Source of the DNA: Aeriscardovia sp.
GTDB lineage: Bacteria; Actinomycetota; Actinomycetes; Actinomycetales; Bifidobacteriaceae
Assembly: GCA_017405305.1 (NCBI GenBank)
Contig: JAFRAT010000005.1
Span: 1-35,234, forward strand
DNA length: 35,234 nt
Direction of reading: 5' to 3'
Shown: positions 9,392-17,949 of the stretch, in pieces
Layout: each line of letters begins with the position of its first letter
Numbering within the stretch: position 1 is the first letter of the stretch
The notes under the pieces: generated by a model
What the model was told of the DNA's origin: nothing
What the model saw: only the letters and a program-made list of their open reading frames with translations
Databases searched by the model: none
Translations under genes and position numbers: made by a program

Positions 9392-9477
9392 AACTCCCAC
9401 GCACCCGCCAGAGGCCACTTACCCTTGCTGCATTCCTGCCCTGGGGGGATTGGGTGACATAACGCCACGTGAGAGCT
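9392..9477 (-). ncRNA. ffs: Signal recognition particle RNA, small bacterial type
   Basis: On the minus strand the sequence contains the conserved SRP RNA apical core, CCCCAGGGCAGGAATGCAGC followed by AAGGGTAAG, with the Ffh-binding symmetric and asymmetric loops and a GGAA-type tetraloop. The ends pair: CUCUCACG at the 5' side (9468-9475) matches CGUGGGAG at the 3' side (9394-9401), with one G-U pair. A UUUUCUUU run follows the 3' end as a terminator. The length of about 85 nt fits the 4.5S-like class, which has only helix 8. It lies about 100 bp upstream of the PAP2 gene on the same strand. Confidence 0.92.
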
Positions 9478-9480
9478 CTA

Positions 9481-10380
9481 CCAGTCTACACGATTTGGCT
9501 CAGTCGGCAAATCGAAAGATCTGGTCACAAGCCGGCGCAGCGCCTGAAACACCCACGACCGCAACCACCTCACGCATCGGTATCGATCGTCTCCTCCTGG
9601 CGCTCGACAAGTCACGCCGCAGCAGGACGATGCCGACGATTGGACAGACGGACGGCCTTGACCAGGAAGCTCAGACGCCCGCCGGTTTCAATGCGCCGGA
9701 TGAAAAATACCCACCCCCGGCCCCTGCTGTTCGAACGGTCCTACCAGGCCGCTGGGCAGAATGATGCCCAGCGCGGCCGAGCGCCGCGAGACAGTAGTGA
9801 ACAGGGAGTCGCCCGATGTGGCTTTGTTCGGCGCAAGGAAAGTGGCACTCGCCATGGTCGTGGCCAGCGCGGAGTTGTAAATGGTCTAAACAATCAGACA
9901 GCAGGCGCAACAGGCCCGTCAGCAGCAGGCGCCAAACGATGATCGGCGGGACCCTCGCGTTCGGCGGTTTTGCCCGCCGCCGGGACAAGCGCCGGTCCAG
10001 CCGGGTTGATCCGCACGAACCAAAGCAGGATATAAGCGGCGAAGGCGGACAGAAGCGGAGGATCGCGCGTCGCTACGCGCAGGTCGAATAAGCGGTCGCG
10101 GCCCGTGTTGTTGGCGAAACGGAAGAGCGCAGGGCAGACGACGTGGGACCAATACGCGGAGCGGGACCTCCCGCAGGAAACCGCTGGCATTCGCGCGCCT
10201 TCCTTCAACCAACAAAACGGCTGTTTCCTCGCCGCGCCGCCGCAGCGCGCAGCGGCTCCTGTGCCCTCCCGAAAGTACGATGGAGGCGTACACCCATCGC
10301 GTGCGGAAACGACTCTGCTTCGCGCAGGATGCCGCTCGGCCGCCGGCCGGGAGCAGCACGTGCCAAAACGAGGAGAAGAA
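9481..10380. other. About 900 bp without a convincing gene
   Basis: No reading frame here has family-like sequence, an adequate ribosome site and reasonable codon use. Minus-strand frames contain short runs that look like worn membrane-protein fragments (for example AAYILLWFVRINPAG near 10010-10050, and a separate stretch with SALATTMASATFLAP near 9835-9880), but stop codons and frame changes lie between them. This may be a decayed gene. The final 100 bp must hold the promoter and leader of glf; its ribosome site GAGGAGAAG is at 10370-10378. Confidence 0.4.
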
Positions 10381-11535
10381 ATGACTGATCTCGTCATCGT
10401 CGGAGCGGGCCTCTTCGGCCTGACCGTCGCGCAGCAAGCCGCGGAAAATGGCTACAGCGTGCGTATCATCGACAAGCGCCCGCACATCGGCGGCAACGCC
10501 TATTCCTATTTCGACAAGGAAACGGGCATCGAGATCCACCAGTATGGCGCGCATCTCTTCCACACCAGCAACGAGCGCGTGTGGGAATACGTCAACCGCT
10601 TCACCGGCTTCACGAACTACGTCCACCACGTGTACACCACGCACAATGGCGAGGTCTACCCGCTGCCGGTCAACCTCGGCACCATCAACCAGTTCTTCCA
10701 TGCGCACTACACGCCAGACGAGGCCAAGGCCCTCATCGAGAAGCAGGCAGGCGAGTACGCCAACATCGAGCCGAAGAACCTCAACGAGCAGGGCATCAAG
10801 CTCGTCGGCAAGCCGCTATATGAAGCTTTCACCAAGAACTACACAGCCAAGCAGTGGCAGACCGACCCAAGCCAGCTGCCGGCCAGCATCATCCGCCGCC
10901 TGCCGGTGCGTTTCACCTACGATAACCGCTATTTCAAGGACAAGTACGAAGGCCTGCCGACCGATGGCTACACTGCCTGGTTCGAGCGCATGATCGACGA
11001 CCCGAAGATCGAGGTCACCTTGGGCCTCGACTTCTTCGACAGCTCCCAGCCGCTTAGCAAATCCCGCGTGCGCGGCAATGTCCCTATCGTCTACACGGGT
11101 CCAATCGACCGCTACTTCGACTATGAGCTGGGCGCACTCCAATGGCGCACGGTCGACTTCAAAGAGCATCGCTACGACGAGGTCAACCACCTGGGCTGCC
11201 CGGTCATGAACTACTCTGACGCGGACGTGCCTTATACTCGCTCCATCGAGTTCAAGAATTTCAACCCGGAGCGCGAGAAGACCGCTGTCCAGAAGAAGAC
11301 CATCGTCTGGGACGAGTACTCCCGCTTCGCCAGCAAAGGCGACGAGCCATACTACCCGGTCAACACCGACCAGGACAAGGCCATGTTCGCCCAGTACAAG
11401 GCCATGGAGCGCGCCGAGCCGATGACCGTGTTCGGCGGCCGTCTGGGCGGCTACGCCTATTACGACATGCACCAGACCATCAACTCTGCTCTCGTCACCT
11501 GGGAGAAGGAAGTCGAGCCGATGCTCCGGAAGTGA
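10381..11535 (+). CDS. glf: UDP-galactopyranose mutase
   Basis: Flavoenzyme that isomerises UDP-galactopyranose to UDP-galactofuranose, the donor for all Galf polymers. The 384-residue protein starts MTDLVIVGAGLFGL with the FAD-binding GxGxxG (8-13), followed by the family block GGNAYSYFDKETGIEIHQYGAHLFHTS, with the HxYGxHxFHT-like motif. The later blocks YTGPIDRYFDYELG and FGGRLGGYAYYDM near the C-terminus are also characteristic. Length is standard for bacterial UGM. The start at 10381 is set by alignment of the flavin-binding strand and by a GAGGAGAAG ribosome site; the long upstream in-frame extension is not family-like. It is followed by its own strong terminator, so it is transcribed alone, in the opposite direction to the transferase and exporter genes it feeds. 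Confidence 0.97.
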   Translation: MTDLVIVGAGLFGLTVAQQAAENGYSVRIIDKRPHIGGNAYSYFDKETGIEIHQYGAHLFHTSNERVWEYVNRFTGFTNYVHHVYTTHNGEVYPLPVNLGTINQFFHAHYTPDEAKALIEKQAGEYANIEPKNLNEQGIKLVGKPLYEAFTKNYTAKQWQTDPSQLPASIIRRLPVRFTYDNRYFKDKYEGLPTDGYTAWFERMIDDPKIEVTLGLDFFDSSQPLSKSRVRGNVPIVYTGPIDRYFDYELGALQWRTVDFKEHRYDEVNHLGCPVMNYSDADVPYTRSIEFKNFNPEREKTAVQKKTIVWDEYSRFASKGDEPYYPVNTDQDKAMFAQYKAMERAEPMTVFGGRLGGYAYYDMHQTINSALVTWEKEVEPMLRK

Positions 11536-11605
11536 CAGACGCAGCGACGCCATGGCGCGCAAGCCTCGGGGCGAACCCGGTCTGCTATGGAAATTCTGCT
11601 AGGAA

Positions 11606-11648
11606 TATGTCCTGCCGATGGCCTTCGCCGTCGGTGGGACATACTTTT
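11606..11648 (+). terminator. Rho-independent terminator of glf
   Basis: A 17-bp stem, from TATGTCC at 11606-11612 to GGACATA at 11637-11643, closes on a CTTC tetraloop with only three G-T wobbles. It is followed by CTTTT. It lies 70 bp beyond the glf stop codon and 65 bp before the next gene, so the 661-residue membrane protein is probably transcribed from its own promoter or by read-through. Confidence 0.85.
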
Positions 11649-11712
11649 GAAGTGGTTGTTAATTATCGCCGTTTCCCGCCGTTGACAACGGGGCAAGAGA
11701 ACTAGGGCATCG

Positions 11713-13698
11713 ATGTTTGTCGCTTCCGCGAAGAAATGGGCCAACCAGGACCTGCTCATCATGGCGTTCACCGTTGTGGTGTTCATCGCCGCCGCTTTGT
11801 TCGCCGGGCCGAAGGTGTACGTCATCTTCACGCCAGACGAGATGCTCAACGACGCCATTGACCTCCTCTTCATCGTGGAAATCCTCATCGCTTTCGTGCT
11901 GGATTTCGTCGATGTGGGCGACAAACGCTATCTCAACCACAACCTGGATTCGGAAATCCTTAACGAACGGGCGTCGTTCCGCCAGTTCGGCACCAAGTCG
12001 TTCCGCCTCTTCCTGTACCTGATCTTCATCATCCCGCTGATCCTCATGCTCTGCACCGTCAACACGAAGTGCGAGCACCTGCTGGTGGACGCCTATGTGG
12101 CGTTCTTCGTCGGCGCGCTACTGGTGCTGCTCGATACCCTCTACTCCTCGCTCGGCCTGCTCGACGCCCGGCGCGACAGCACCGGCCACGACGAGTACGC
12201 CAAAAGCATCGTGCGCAAGAACATCTTCTCAAGCTATCAGCGCATCGTGCGCAAATACCTCCTTGACGGCAAAGACAGCCCAATCGACTACGTCACCTAT
12301 ACCATCAGCAGCTACAACAGGAACGAGCGCATCGAGTACCTCACAGCCCTCTTCGACGGCGAGTACGCCAATGCCAACATCCCGCTCCTGCAGACCGCGC
12401 TGGCCGGCAGCCTCACCAGCTCCGGCACCCGCGACCGGCGGATGAAGCACTACTACGATTATCTCAAGGACAAATGGGGCTTCCTGGCTACTTTCGACTG
12501 CCAGCACAACAGCGATAACTTTGCCTTCCTGCAGGACCAGCTCGACCGCACGACGCGCGGCCTGCGCTGGGTGGCCACGAACCTGCCCGACAGTTACTTG
12601 TCCCTCTTCGCCGGCCAGCCCATTGACTACGGTGACTTCGCCTACTCCAAATCGGTGGACCGCATCTTTTGCTACGCGCAGACCGTCATCAACAACTCCG
12701 TGTTGAACCGGGGCAACCTCGAGGACATCCTGACGGTCATCGCCATCGAGACCACGCGCAACAACTACAAGGTGCTCGCCGTGGGCCGCACGGAGTCCAG
12801 TTCCGCGGCCGCGGAACTCACCAAGCCGGCAGAACCTGTCGCCGCGAAAGCGGCTGCCCCCAAGTCCTCCGGCGCGAAGTCAGCTCAATCCGGCAAGCGC
12901 GCCAAGGGAACCAAGACACGCACCTCGGTGCGCTCCGTCGTCAACAACACGAACACCTACACCTACGAACTGGGCCTGCACCTGTTCATCCGCACGCTCA
13001 ACTCCAACGAGTACCTCAAGCAGGTCAACCGCGGCAACTACGAGGACTTCCCCGCCGAGCTCGCCGCCCGCGCGCGCAACAACCATTCCGCCATCAAGAA
13101 CGCCAGCCGTCTCGACTCGTCCTACCTGGAAATCCTGGAGAACGAACAGCTCAAAAACGACGTGGCGCTGTGCAGCGTGTTTAGCGCGCTGACGCTCAAC
13201 TCGCAAATCGTTTACCTGCTGGCAATCTGCTCCAAGTACATCGACGGAGACGCCTTCTGCCGCCCGCTCGTCACAAACTTCCTCTTCTTCAACAAGGCCT
13301 TCACCGCCCATATCGTCAACGGCAAAATCGTGAACCAGAGCAGGTCGGCCGACCCGGCTGACCTGGCCACCCGCCTGGCTGGCAAGCTGGCGAGTACCTC
13401 GCTGACCCCGGACAACGTGACGGCGATCCTCATGGCCCTCGCCCGACAGGACAAGATCACCGTCGAAACTTACCGGACCATGAAGCGCAACAACTTCGGC
13501 TTCCTGGAGTATCTGCTGTTGCGCATCATGTTCACATCGGTCTCGGCTGTGGACGAAGCCATCCCCACGGAACCCAAACGCTTCTTCGAGGACTCGTCCC
13601 TGGAGGAGACGCAGGAGTTCCACCAGTACATCGCGAAGTTCCGTTCACAGTACGGCACCCGCCTCACCAAGATCATGCAAAAGCTCTTCGATTTGTGA
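11713..13698 (+). CDS. Membrane protein of unknown function, four N-terminal membrane segments
   Basis: I do not recognise a family. The 661-residue protein has four predicted membrane segments in its first quarter (about 13-32, 47-67, 97-115 and 124-146), then a large soluble part. That part is split by a low-complexity Ala/Lys/Ser/Pro linker (about 358-405) into two mostly helical lobes rich in Asn, Tyr and Leu. No Walker, DxD, nucleophile-elbow or peptidase motif is evident. The ATG at 11713 is the first in frame after the glf terminator; the ribosome site is only moderate (GAGA/AGGG). It sits between glf and a convergent galactofuranosyltransferase gene, so a role in the same surface glycan is likely by context only. 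The long soluble portion is probably cytosolic, given the positive charges after the fourth segment. Confidence 0.75.
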   Translation: MFVASAKKWANQDLLIMAFTVVVFIAAALFAGPKVYVIFTPDEMLNDAIDLLFIVEILIAFVLDFVDVGDKRYLNHNLDSEILNERASFRQFGTKSFRLFLYLIFIIPLILMLCTVNTKCEHLLVDAYVAFFVGALLVLLDTLYSSLGLLDARRDSTGHDEYAKSIVRKNIFSSYQRIVRKYLLDGKDSPIDYVTYTISSYNRNERIEYLTALFDGEYANANIPLLQTALAGSLTSSGTRDRRMKHYYDYLKDKWGFLATFDCQHNSDNFAFLQDQLDRTTRGLRWVATNLPDSYLSLFAGQPIDYGDFAYSKSVDRIFCYAQTVINNSVLNRGNLEDILTVIAIETTRNNYKVLAVGRTESSSAAAELTKPAEPVAAKAAAPKSSGAKSAQSGKRAKGTKTRTSVRSVVNNTNTYTYELGLHLFIRTLNSNEYLKQVNRGNYEDFPAELAARARNNHSAIKNASRLDSSYLEILENEQLKNDVALCSVFSALTLNSQIVYLLAICSKYIDGDAFCRPLVTNFLFFNKAFTAHIVNGKIVNQSRSADPADLATRLAGKLASTSLTPDNVTAILMALARQDKITVETYRTMKRNNFGFLEYLLLRIMFTSVSAVDEAIPTEPKRFFEDSSLEETQEFHQYIAKFRSQYGTRLTKIMQKLFDL

Positions 13699-13712
13699 CG
13701 GACCGGGAGTAG

Positions 13713-13740
13713 GCACGGAACCGACTTCAGACGGCCGTGC
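13713..13740. terminator. Possible shared hairpin between convergent genes
   Basis: GCACGG and CCGTGC pair across an inner CCG/CGG stem, with a two-base bulge and an eight-base loop. The element lies in the 47-bp gap between the stops of the convergent 661-residue protein gene and the galactofuranosyltransferase gene. No U-tract follows on either strand, so termination is uncertain. Confidence 0.3.
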
Positions 13741-13745
13741 GGCGT

Positions 13746-15998
13746 TCACTCCTTCACGCCGAAGATCTTCTCCCACACGTCGACGCTGGCCAGGTCGTAC
13801 TCGCGGTACTCGCGGGACAAGTTCTTCCAACGTTTGAGCAGTTCGCGTGTCAAACGATAGTTCTCGCGCATGAGGGAGCGGAACTGCGCGTCGTCGCGCT
13901 TGAGCCAGGCCACGGAGTTGCCGTCCGGAGAGGTGACGAGCGCGCTGTCCACGCCCGCGAAGCTCAACCAGGACGTGTTGTGGGCCGCAATTTCGACGTT
14001 GGGCCGTTCCTGGGAATCCAATGGACAGGGATCCAATTGATGCTGCTCGTCGGTGATGTCCTGGCCGGTCTTGGTATGCTGCGAACCCGGGTTACCAGGA
14101 TCGCGTGGATCGGCGCCTTTCGACACTGCCGACTTCAGCGCGCTGACCGCGCCTTTCGCCAACCCCTGGGCGATGCCTTTGACGGCCGCGAAACGGCGTT
14201 CTACGCCGGTCGTCGGGCGTAGGCTCGGCGGCATCGCCTGGCGACAGGCCGGCGGGAAGTCTTCGAGGCTTGGCTTGAAGCGCGCGTCCGTGAACCGCGA
14301 CTGCAGCTCGCGCACCTCACTCAGCTTGGTCGGCAAGCAGTCGACAAGGTGCTGCGGACCGGCGAGCAGGTCGGTGAAGGCCAGATGGCGCAAGGCCATG
14401 GACGAGTACTGCAAACGAAGGCCCAGGTTGGCCTCGTCGAAAAAGGATTCGAACAGGACGCGCGTCACGGGCCTGCCCGGCTCGTGCAGAAGCATAGCGA
14501 GGAACCGGTTGCGCTCGGCGAAGTACTCCTCCCAAGTGCGTGTCTGATCCTTCTCGTGCCATGCCTGATGCCACACGGCCACACCCGGCAGCTGGACGGT
14601 CGGGATGCCAGCCTTCTTCGCGCGCAAGCCATACTCGATATCGTCGAACTTGATGAACACCGGCAGAGACAGGCCAATCCTGCGGATGACGGAAACGGGG
14701 ATGAGGCACATCCACCAGCCGTTGTAGTCCTCATCCACGCGCTGATGCAGGCGCGGGCAGTCGCGCAGCGGGTCAGCGGCGAAGTCGTGGTTGTACGGTA
14801 GGCCGAGGGCCGGATAGTACCACATGCGCTTCCAGTCGAAGCACTCGCCGGAGCTGAAAAGGGACGTACGGTTGTCGAGATGGAACATCGCGCCACCCAC
14901 GATCACGGGCCGCACTGTGTAGTCGGCGAACTGGACCGCGCGCAGGATAGCCTCCGGCTCGGAGACGGCATCGTCGTCCAGCAGCATGCAAGACGATGAC
15001 CTCCCCGCTTGCAACGTCTCGTACATGCCGCGGGAAAAGCCGCCGGAGCCGCCGAGGTTACGCTGGCGCAAATACGTCAGCTGGCGGCCCAGACGGGCCT
15101 CTACGGCGTTGAAGCCAGGCTGGTCGCTGACGAAGTCGCTGCCCTGATCGATGCAGTACACGGTATCGAGGCGCTCGAGCAGGGGCCTGTCGGCCGCGAT
15201 GGCTTCCAGCTGGTCGAGGCAATACGTCGGACGGTTGAACGTGGTGATGGCCACGGACACGGTTCCCGGATCAGCCGCCACGCGGACGTCCGTCGGCACC
15301 TGCCAGGCCGCGTGGGAGATGGTCAGCCCGTCAGCGCCGCCGCCGGAGGCTTGAGCGTCGAACCACACGTAACCGCCGTCCATCATGCCCGTCAAAGGCA
15401 CAGTCAGCGTCACGCGCGTCACATTCGAGAGTGCGGAGGATGCTGCCGCGTGCCGTGCGGTCGATGGAACGGCCTCGCTGGTCATGGATTCGGTGCCGGC
15501 AGCATCGTCCACGACACCAGTGACCGCGTTCCCCACGCTGAGGGAAGCAACTTGGGAATAGAGTCCACGTCCGTCGGAGCGAGACACGGAGATGACGCCG
15601 GAGCCGACGACGTCGGCCACCAGGCGCACGGACCTCACGGCGGTCCACCGCGTCCAGTACCCGCCGGGGAACGCATTGAAATAGCTGCAGAACGAGGCTT
15701 TCCCACCGGAGGCCACGCGCACGGAGTCGCGCGAGAGCACCGAATACGACGCCGTCGTGGCGCCCTGGGCGGAGCCGCCGGTCATCGCGGAGCGGACCAG
15801 CTTCTGGTAGCTGGACTGGTTCATCGCCCTGAAGTCAAGGCGGCGCAGGTCGACGCGCGGGTCGAGCAGGGCATCGGATTGACGCGGAACGGTCCAATCC
15901 AGCGCGTAGAGTGGCAGAACCTCGTCATCAAGCCGTCCATCCGCACCAACCGGAAACACCACGCGGACCACGTCTTCCCATTGCTGTGCGCCGTTCAT
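13746..15998 (-). CDS. GlfT2-like galactofuranosyltransferase, long form
   Basis: GT2-family glycosyltransferase expected to transfer Galf from UDP-Galf to a growing lipid-linked galactan in the cytosol. The 750-residue protein has a beta-rich N-terminal domain (about 1-240) and a GT-A domain (about 246-480) with the same landmarks as mycobacterial GlfT2: TTFNRPTYC, RNLGGSGGFSRGM, the triple-Asp LLDDDAV (341-343), the catalytic FDDIEYG (452-453) and the His in VAVWHQ (477). It continues for about 270 residues past the catalytic core, including a Ser/Asp/Gly-rich linker and a charged helical tail. The start at 15998 lies 7 nt from the stop of the Wzt-like gene, with AGGA before it, so it is the third gene of a Wzm-Wzt-GlfT operon. 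In mycobacteria a GlfT gene likewise accompanies the galactan exporter genes. Confidence 0.87.
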   Translation of the reverse strand: MNGAQQWEDVVRVVFPVGADGRLDDEVLPLYALDWTVPRQSDALLDPRVDLRRLDFRAMNQSSYQKLVRSAMTGGSAQGATTASYSVLSRDSVRVASGGKASFCSYFNAFPGGYWTRWTAVRSVRLVADVVGSGVISVSRSDGRGLYSQVASLSVGNAVTGVVDDAAGTESMTSEAVPSTARHAAASSALSNVTRVTLTVPLTGMMDGGYVWFDAQASGGGADGLTISHAAWQVPTDVRVAADPGTVSVAITTFNRPTYCLDQLEAIAADRPLLERLDTVYCIDQGSDFVSDQPGFNAVEARLGRQLTYLRQRNLGGSGGFSRGMYETLQAGRSSSCMLLDDDAVSEPEAILRAVQFADYTVRPVIVGGAMFHLDNRTSLFSSGECFDWKRMWYYPALGLPYNHDFAADPLRDCPRLHQRVDEDYNGWWMCLIPVSVIRRIGLSLPVFIKFDDIEYGLRAKKAGIPTVQLPGVAVWHQAWHEKDQTRTWEEYFAERNRFLAMLLHEPGRPVTRVLFESFFDEANLGLRLQYSSMALRHLAFTDLLAGPQHLVDCLPTKLSEVRELQSRFTDARFKPSLEDFPPACRQAMPPSLRPTTGVERRFAAVKGIAQGLAKGAVSALKSAVSKGADPRDPGNPGSQHTKTGQDITDEQHQLDPCPLDSQERPNVEIAAHNTSWLSFAGVDSALVTSPDGNSVAWLKRDDAQFRSLMRENYRLTRELLKRWKNLSREYREYDLASVDVWEKIFGVKE

Positions 15999-16005
15999 CG
16001 CATCC

Positions 16006-17949
16006 TCATTCCTTGCTGTTCGTCGTTCCGTTCCTGGAGCCGGGCTTGGCGCCGTTGGCCGTTTCCTTGGCAGCCTTGCGGGCTTCGAACTCGGCCATCT
16101 CTTTAGCCTCGCGCTGGGCCTGGCGCTCATCCTCCAGTTTCTCCCACGCCTTGTCGAGTATGTCCTTCTGGTCGAAATCGGCGCCGAGAACGGCCCGGAC
16201 CTCATCGTCGGTCAGGCGGACGTCGTCGAGCGTGATTTGGGCGACCTTATCCGCGTTGCTTAGGTCGACGTTCTGCAGCCGGTGCAGCACGCCCACGGCA
16301 ACCGGCACGACGCGGTCCGAGCCGGAGGCCTGCTTGACGCGCAGCTTCGAGAGCTTCGCGGCGTTGAGCTTGGCCTTGCGCTTGGTCTCACGCTTCTCGA
16401 GCTTCTCGAGTAACTCCAGGCGCTGGCGGTCCAGCGGGTCGTCGCTGGCGGCGAGCAGGCGACGCGCTTCGGCTGTCACCTGCGGGGCGCCCGGGTGCCA
16501 GCCGTTCCATTGCAGAGTTTCGACGTCGTCTTTGCCGGATTCGGAGGCGATCTCGATGACGCGGTCGCTTAGCAGCGCGTAGTCGGCGTTGCGGTCGTCG
16601 CGGACCACGAAGGAGCAGGCGTTGCTGCCTGTGGCCACAGCCACCATGTTGGTGAAGCCGTCATCATCGGGACTGGGCACGCGAAGCGAGGTGTACAGCG
16701 TGAACTCGCCGTTGTTGAAAAGATTGACCGGGAAGCTGAACTTCACGGTGTGATGTCCATGTTTGAGCATGCGGAACGTCTTCGAACCGGAATCGTAGGT
16801 GATGCCGCCGCGACGGGTGTCGTTGACGGAGATGGCCAGGTAGAAGTCGCCCGGTTCGTCGAACTGGTACTCCACGCCGAACTCGAAACGCTCGTCGCTA
16901 GAACAAACCGGCGACGAGATGGCGAAGGTTCGCAGGATCGGGCAGCGGGCGTTGAGACCCTCCGGGTAGTGCGCGTCGGTGACGGCCTCGTGGTTGTGCT
17001 TGGCGGCTTCCTTGCGGTCAGCCTCCAGGTTGAGCAGGGTATACTCCTCTGCCACGCTGTTCTTGTCACCGATGGCGGCGATCTTGCCGTCCTTGATGAG
17101 CATGGCGCGCGTGCAGTAGCGCTTGACGGCGCCCATGTCGTGGGTGACGAGGATAACGGTCTTCTTCGGGTCCCTCTTGATTTGGGTGAAGAAGTCGTTG
17201 CACTTGCGCTGGAAGGACTCGTCGCCGACGGCAAGGACCTCGTCGAGCACGAGGATATCCGCCCGGGCTTTGACGGCTACGGAGAACGCCAGACGCACCT
17301 GCATGCCGGACGAGTAGTTTTTCAGCTTCTGGTCCATGAAGTCTCCGATTTCGGCGAATTCGACGATGTCGTCGTACATCGCGTCCATCTGAGCGTGGGA
17401 GAAACCGAGCATGGCACCGTTGAGGTACACGTTCTCGCGGCCGGTCAGCTCCGGGTTGAAGCCGACACCCAGCTCGATGAACGGCACGAGCCTACCTTTG
17501 GCGGACACAGAACCTTTGTTCGGGTAGTAGATCTGGGAGATGATCTTCAGCAGCGTGGATTTGCCGCCGCCGTTGCGGCCGACGATGCCGAAGAACTCGC
17601 CCTGGTGCACCTGGAAGCTGACGCCCTTGAGCACATGCTGGGTGCGGTAGCCGCGGATGCCTTTCGTCCAGTTGATGAAGGCTTGCTTGAGACCGGTAGC
17701 CTGCTCGGTCGGCAGCTTGAAGTCCTTGTAGACGTCGTTGCATTCGAGCACGACGGGCGCGTCCATGAAAGGGAATTTCTTCTGCGCGCCGGAAGTGACA
17801 TCCCCGTCGTCGACATCCGCGGAAGCGGCAGCCGTGCCGTTGGCATCCGCGACGACGAGCGTCTCAGCGTTCCGGGCTTCGAAGCCCGCTAGGGCGTTCC
17901 CGGCGGTATCCTTCGTCTCGGTCTGATCGGTGTTCTTATCGGCGCTCAT
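16006..17949 (-). CDS. Polysaccharide ABC exporter, ATP-binding subunit (Wzt-like) with long C-terminal region
   Basis: ATPase that drives export of a lipid-linked polysaccharide with the permease encoded immediately upstream. The 647-residue protein has an unstructured, acidic/Ala-rich N-terminus (1-60). The ABC domain follows, with Walker A GRNGGGKS (124-131), signature YSSGMQ (212-217), Walker B ILVLDE (232-237) and H-loop His270. After it come a beta-rich domain (about 330-450), like the carbohydrate-binding domain of Wzt proteins, and a highly charged helical tail (about 490-647) that could form coiled coils. Mycobacterial Wzt is, from memory, much shorter, near the bare ABC domain. The start is set by GGAGG 8 nt upstream; its ATG overlaps the permease stop (TGATG), giving translational coupling. 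Confidence 0.9.
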   Translation of the reverse strand: MSADKNTDQTETKDTAGNALAGFEARNAETLVVADANGTAAASADVDDGDVTSGAQKKFPFMDAPVVLECNDVYKDFKLPTEQATGLKQAFINWTKGIRGYRTQHVLKGVSFQVHQGEFFGIVGRNGGGKSTLLKIISQIYYPNKGSVSAKGRLVPFIELGVGFNPELTGRENVYLNGAMLGFSHAQMDAMYDDIVEFAEIGDFMDQKLKNYSSGMQVRLAFSVAVKARADILVLDEVLAVGDESFQRKCNDFFTQIKRDPKKTVILVTHDMGAVKRYCTRAMLIKDGKIAAIGDKNSVAEEYTLLNLEADRKEAAKHNHEAVTDAHYPEGLNARCPILRTFAISSPVCSSDERFEFGVEYQFDEPGDFYLAISVNDTRRGGITYDSGSKTFRMLKHGHHTVKFSFPVNLFNNGEFTLYTSLRVPSPDDDGFTNMVAVATGSNACSFVVRDDRNADYALLSDRVIEIASESGKDDVETLQWNGWHPGAPQVTAEARRLLAASDDPLDRQRLELLEKLEKRETKRKAKLNAAKLSKLRVKQASGSDRVVPVAVGVLHRLQNVDLSNADKVAQITLDDVRLTDDEVRAVLGADFDQKDILDKAWEKLEDERQAQREAKEMAEFEARKAAKETANGAKPGSRNGTTNSKE

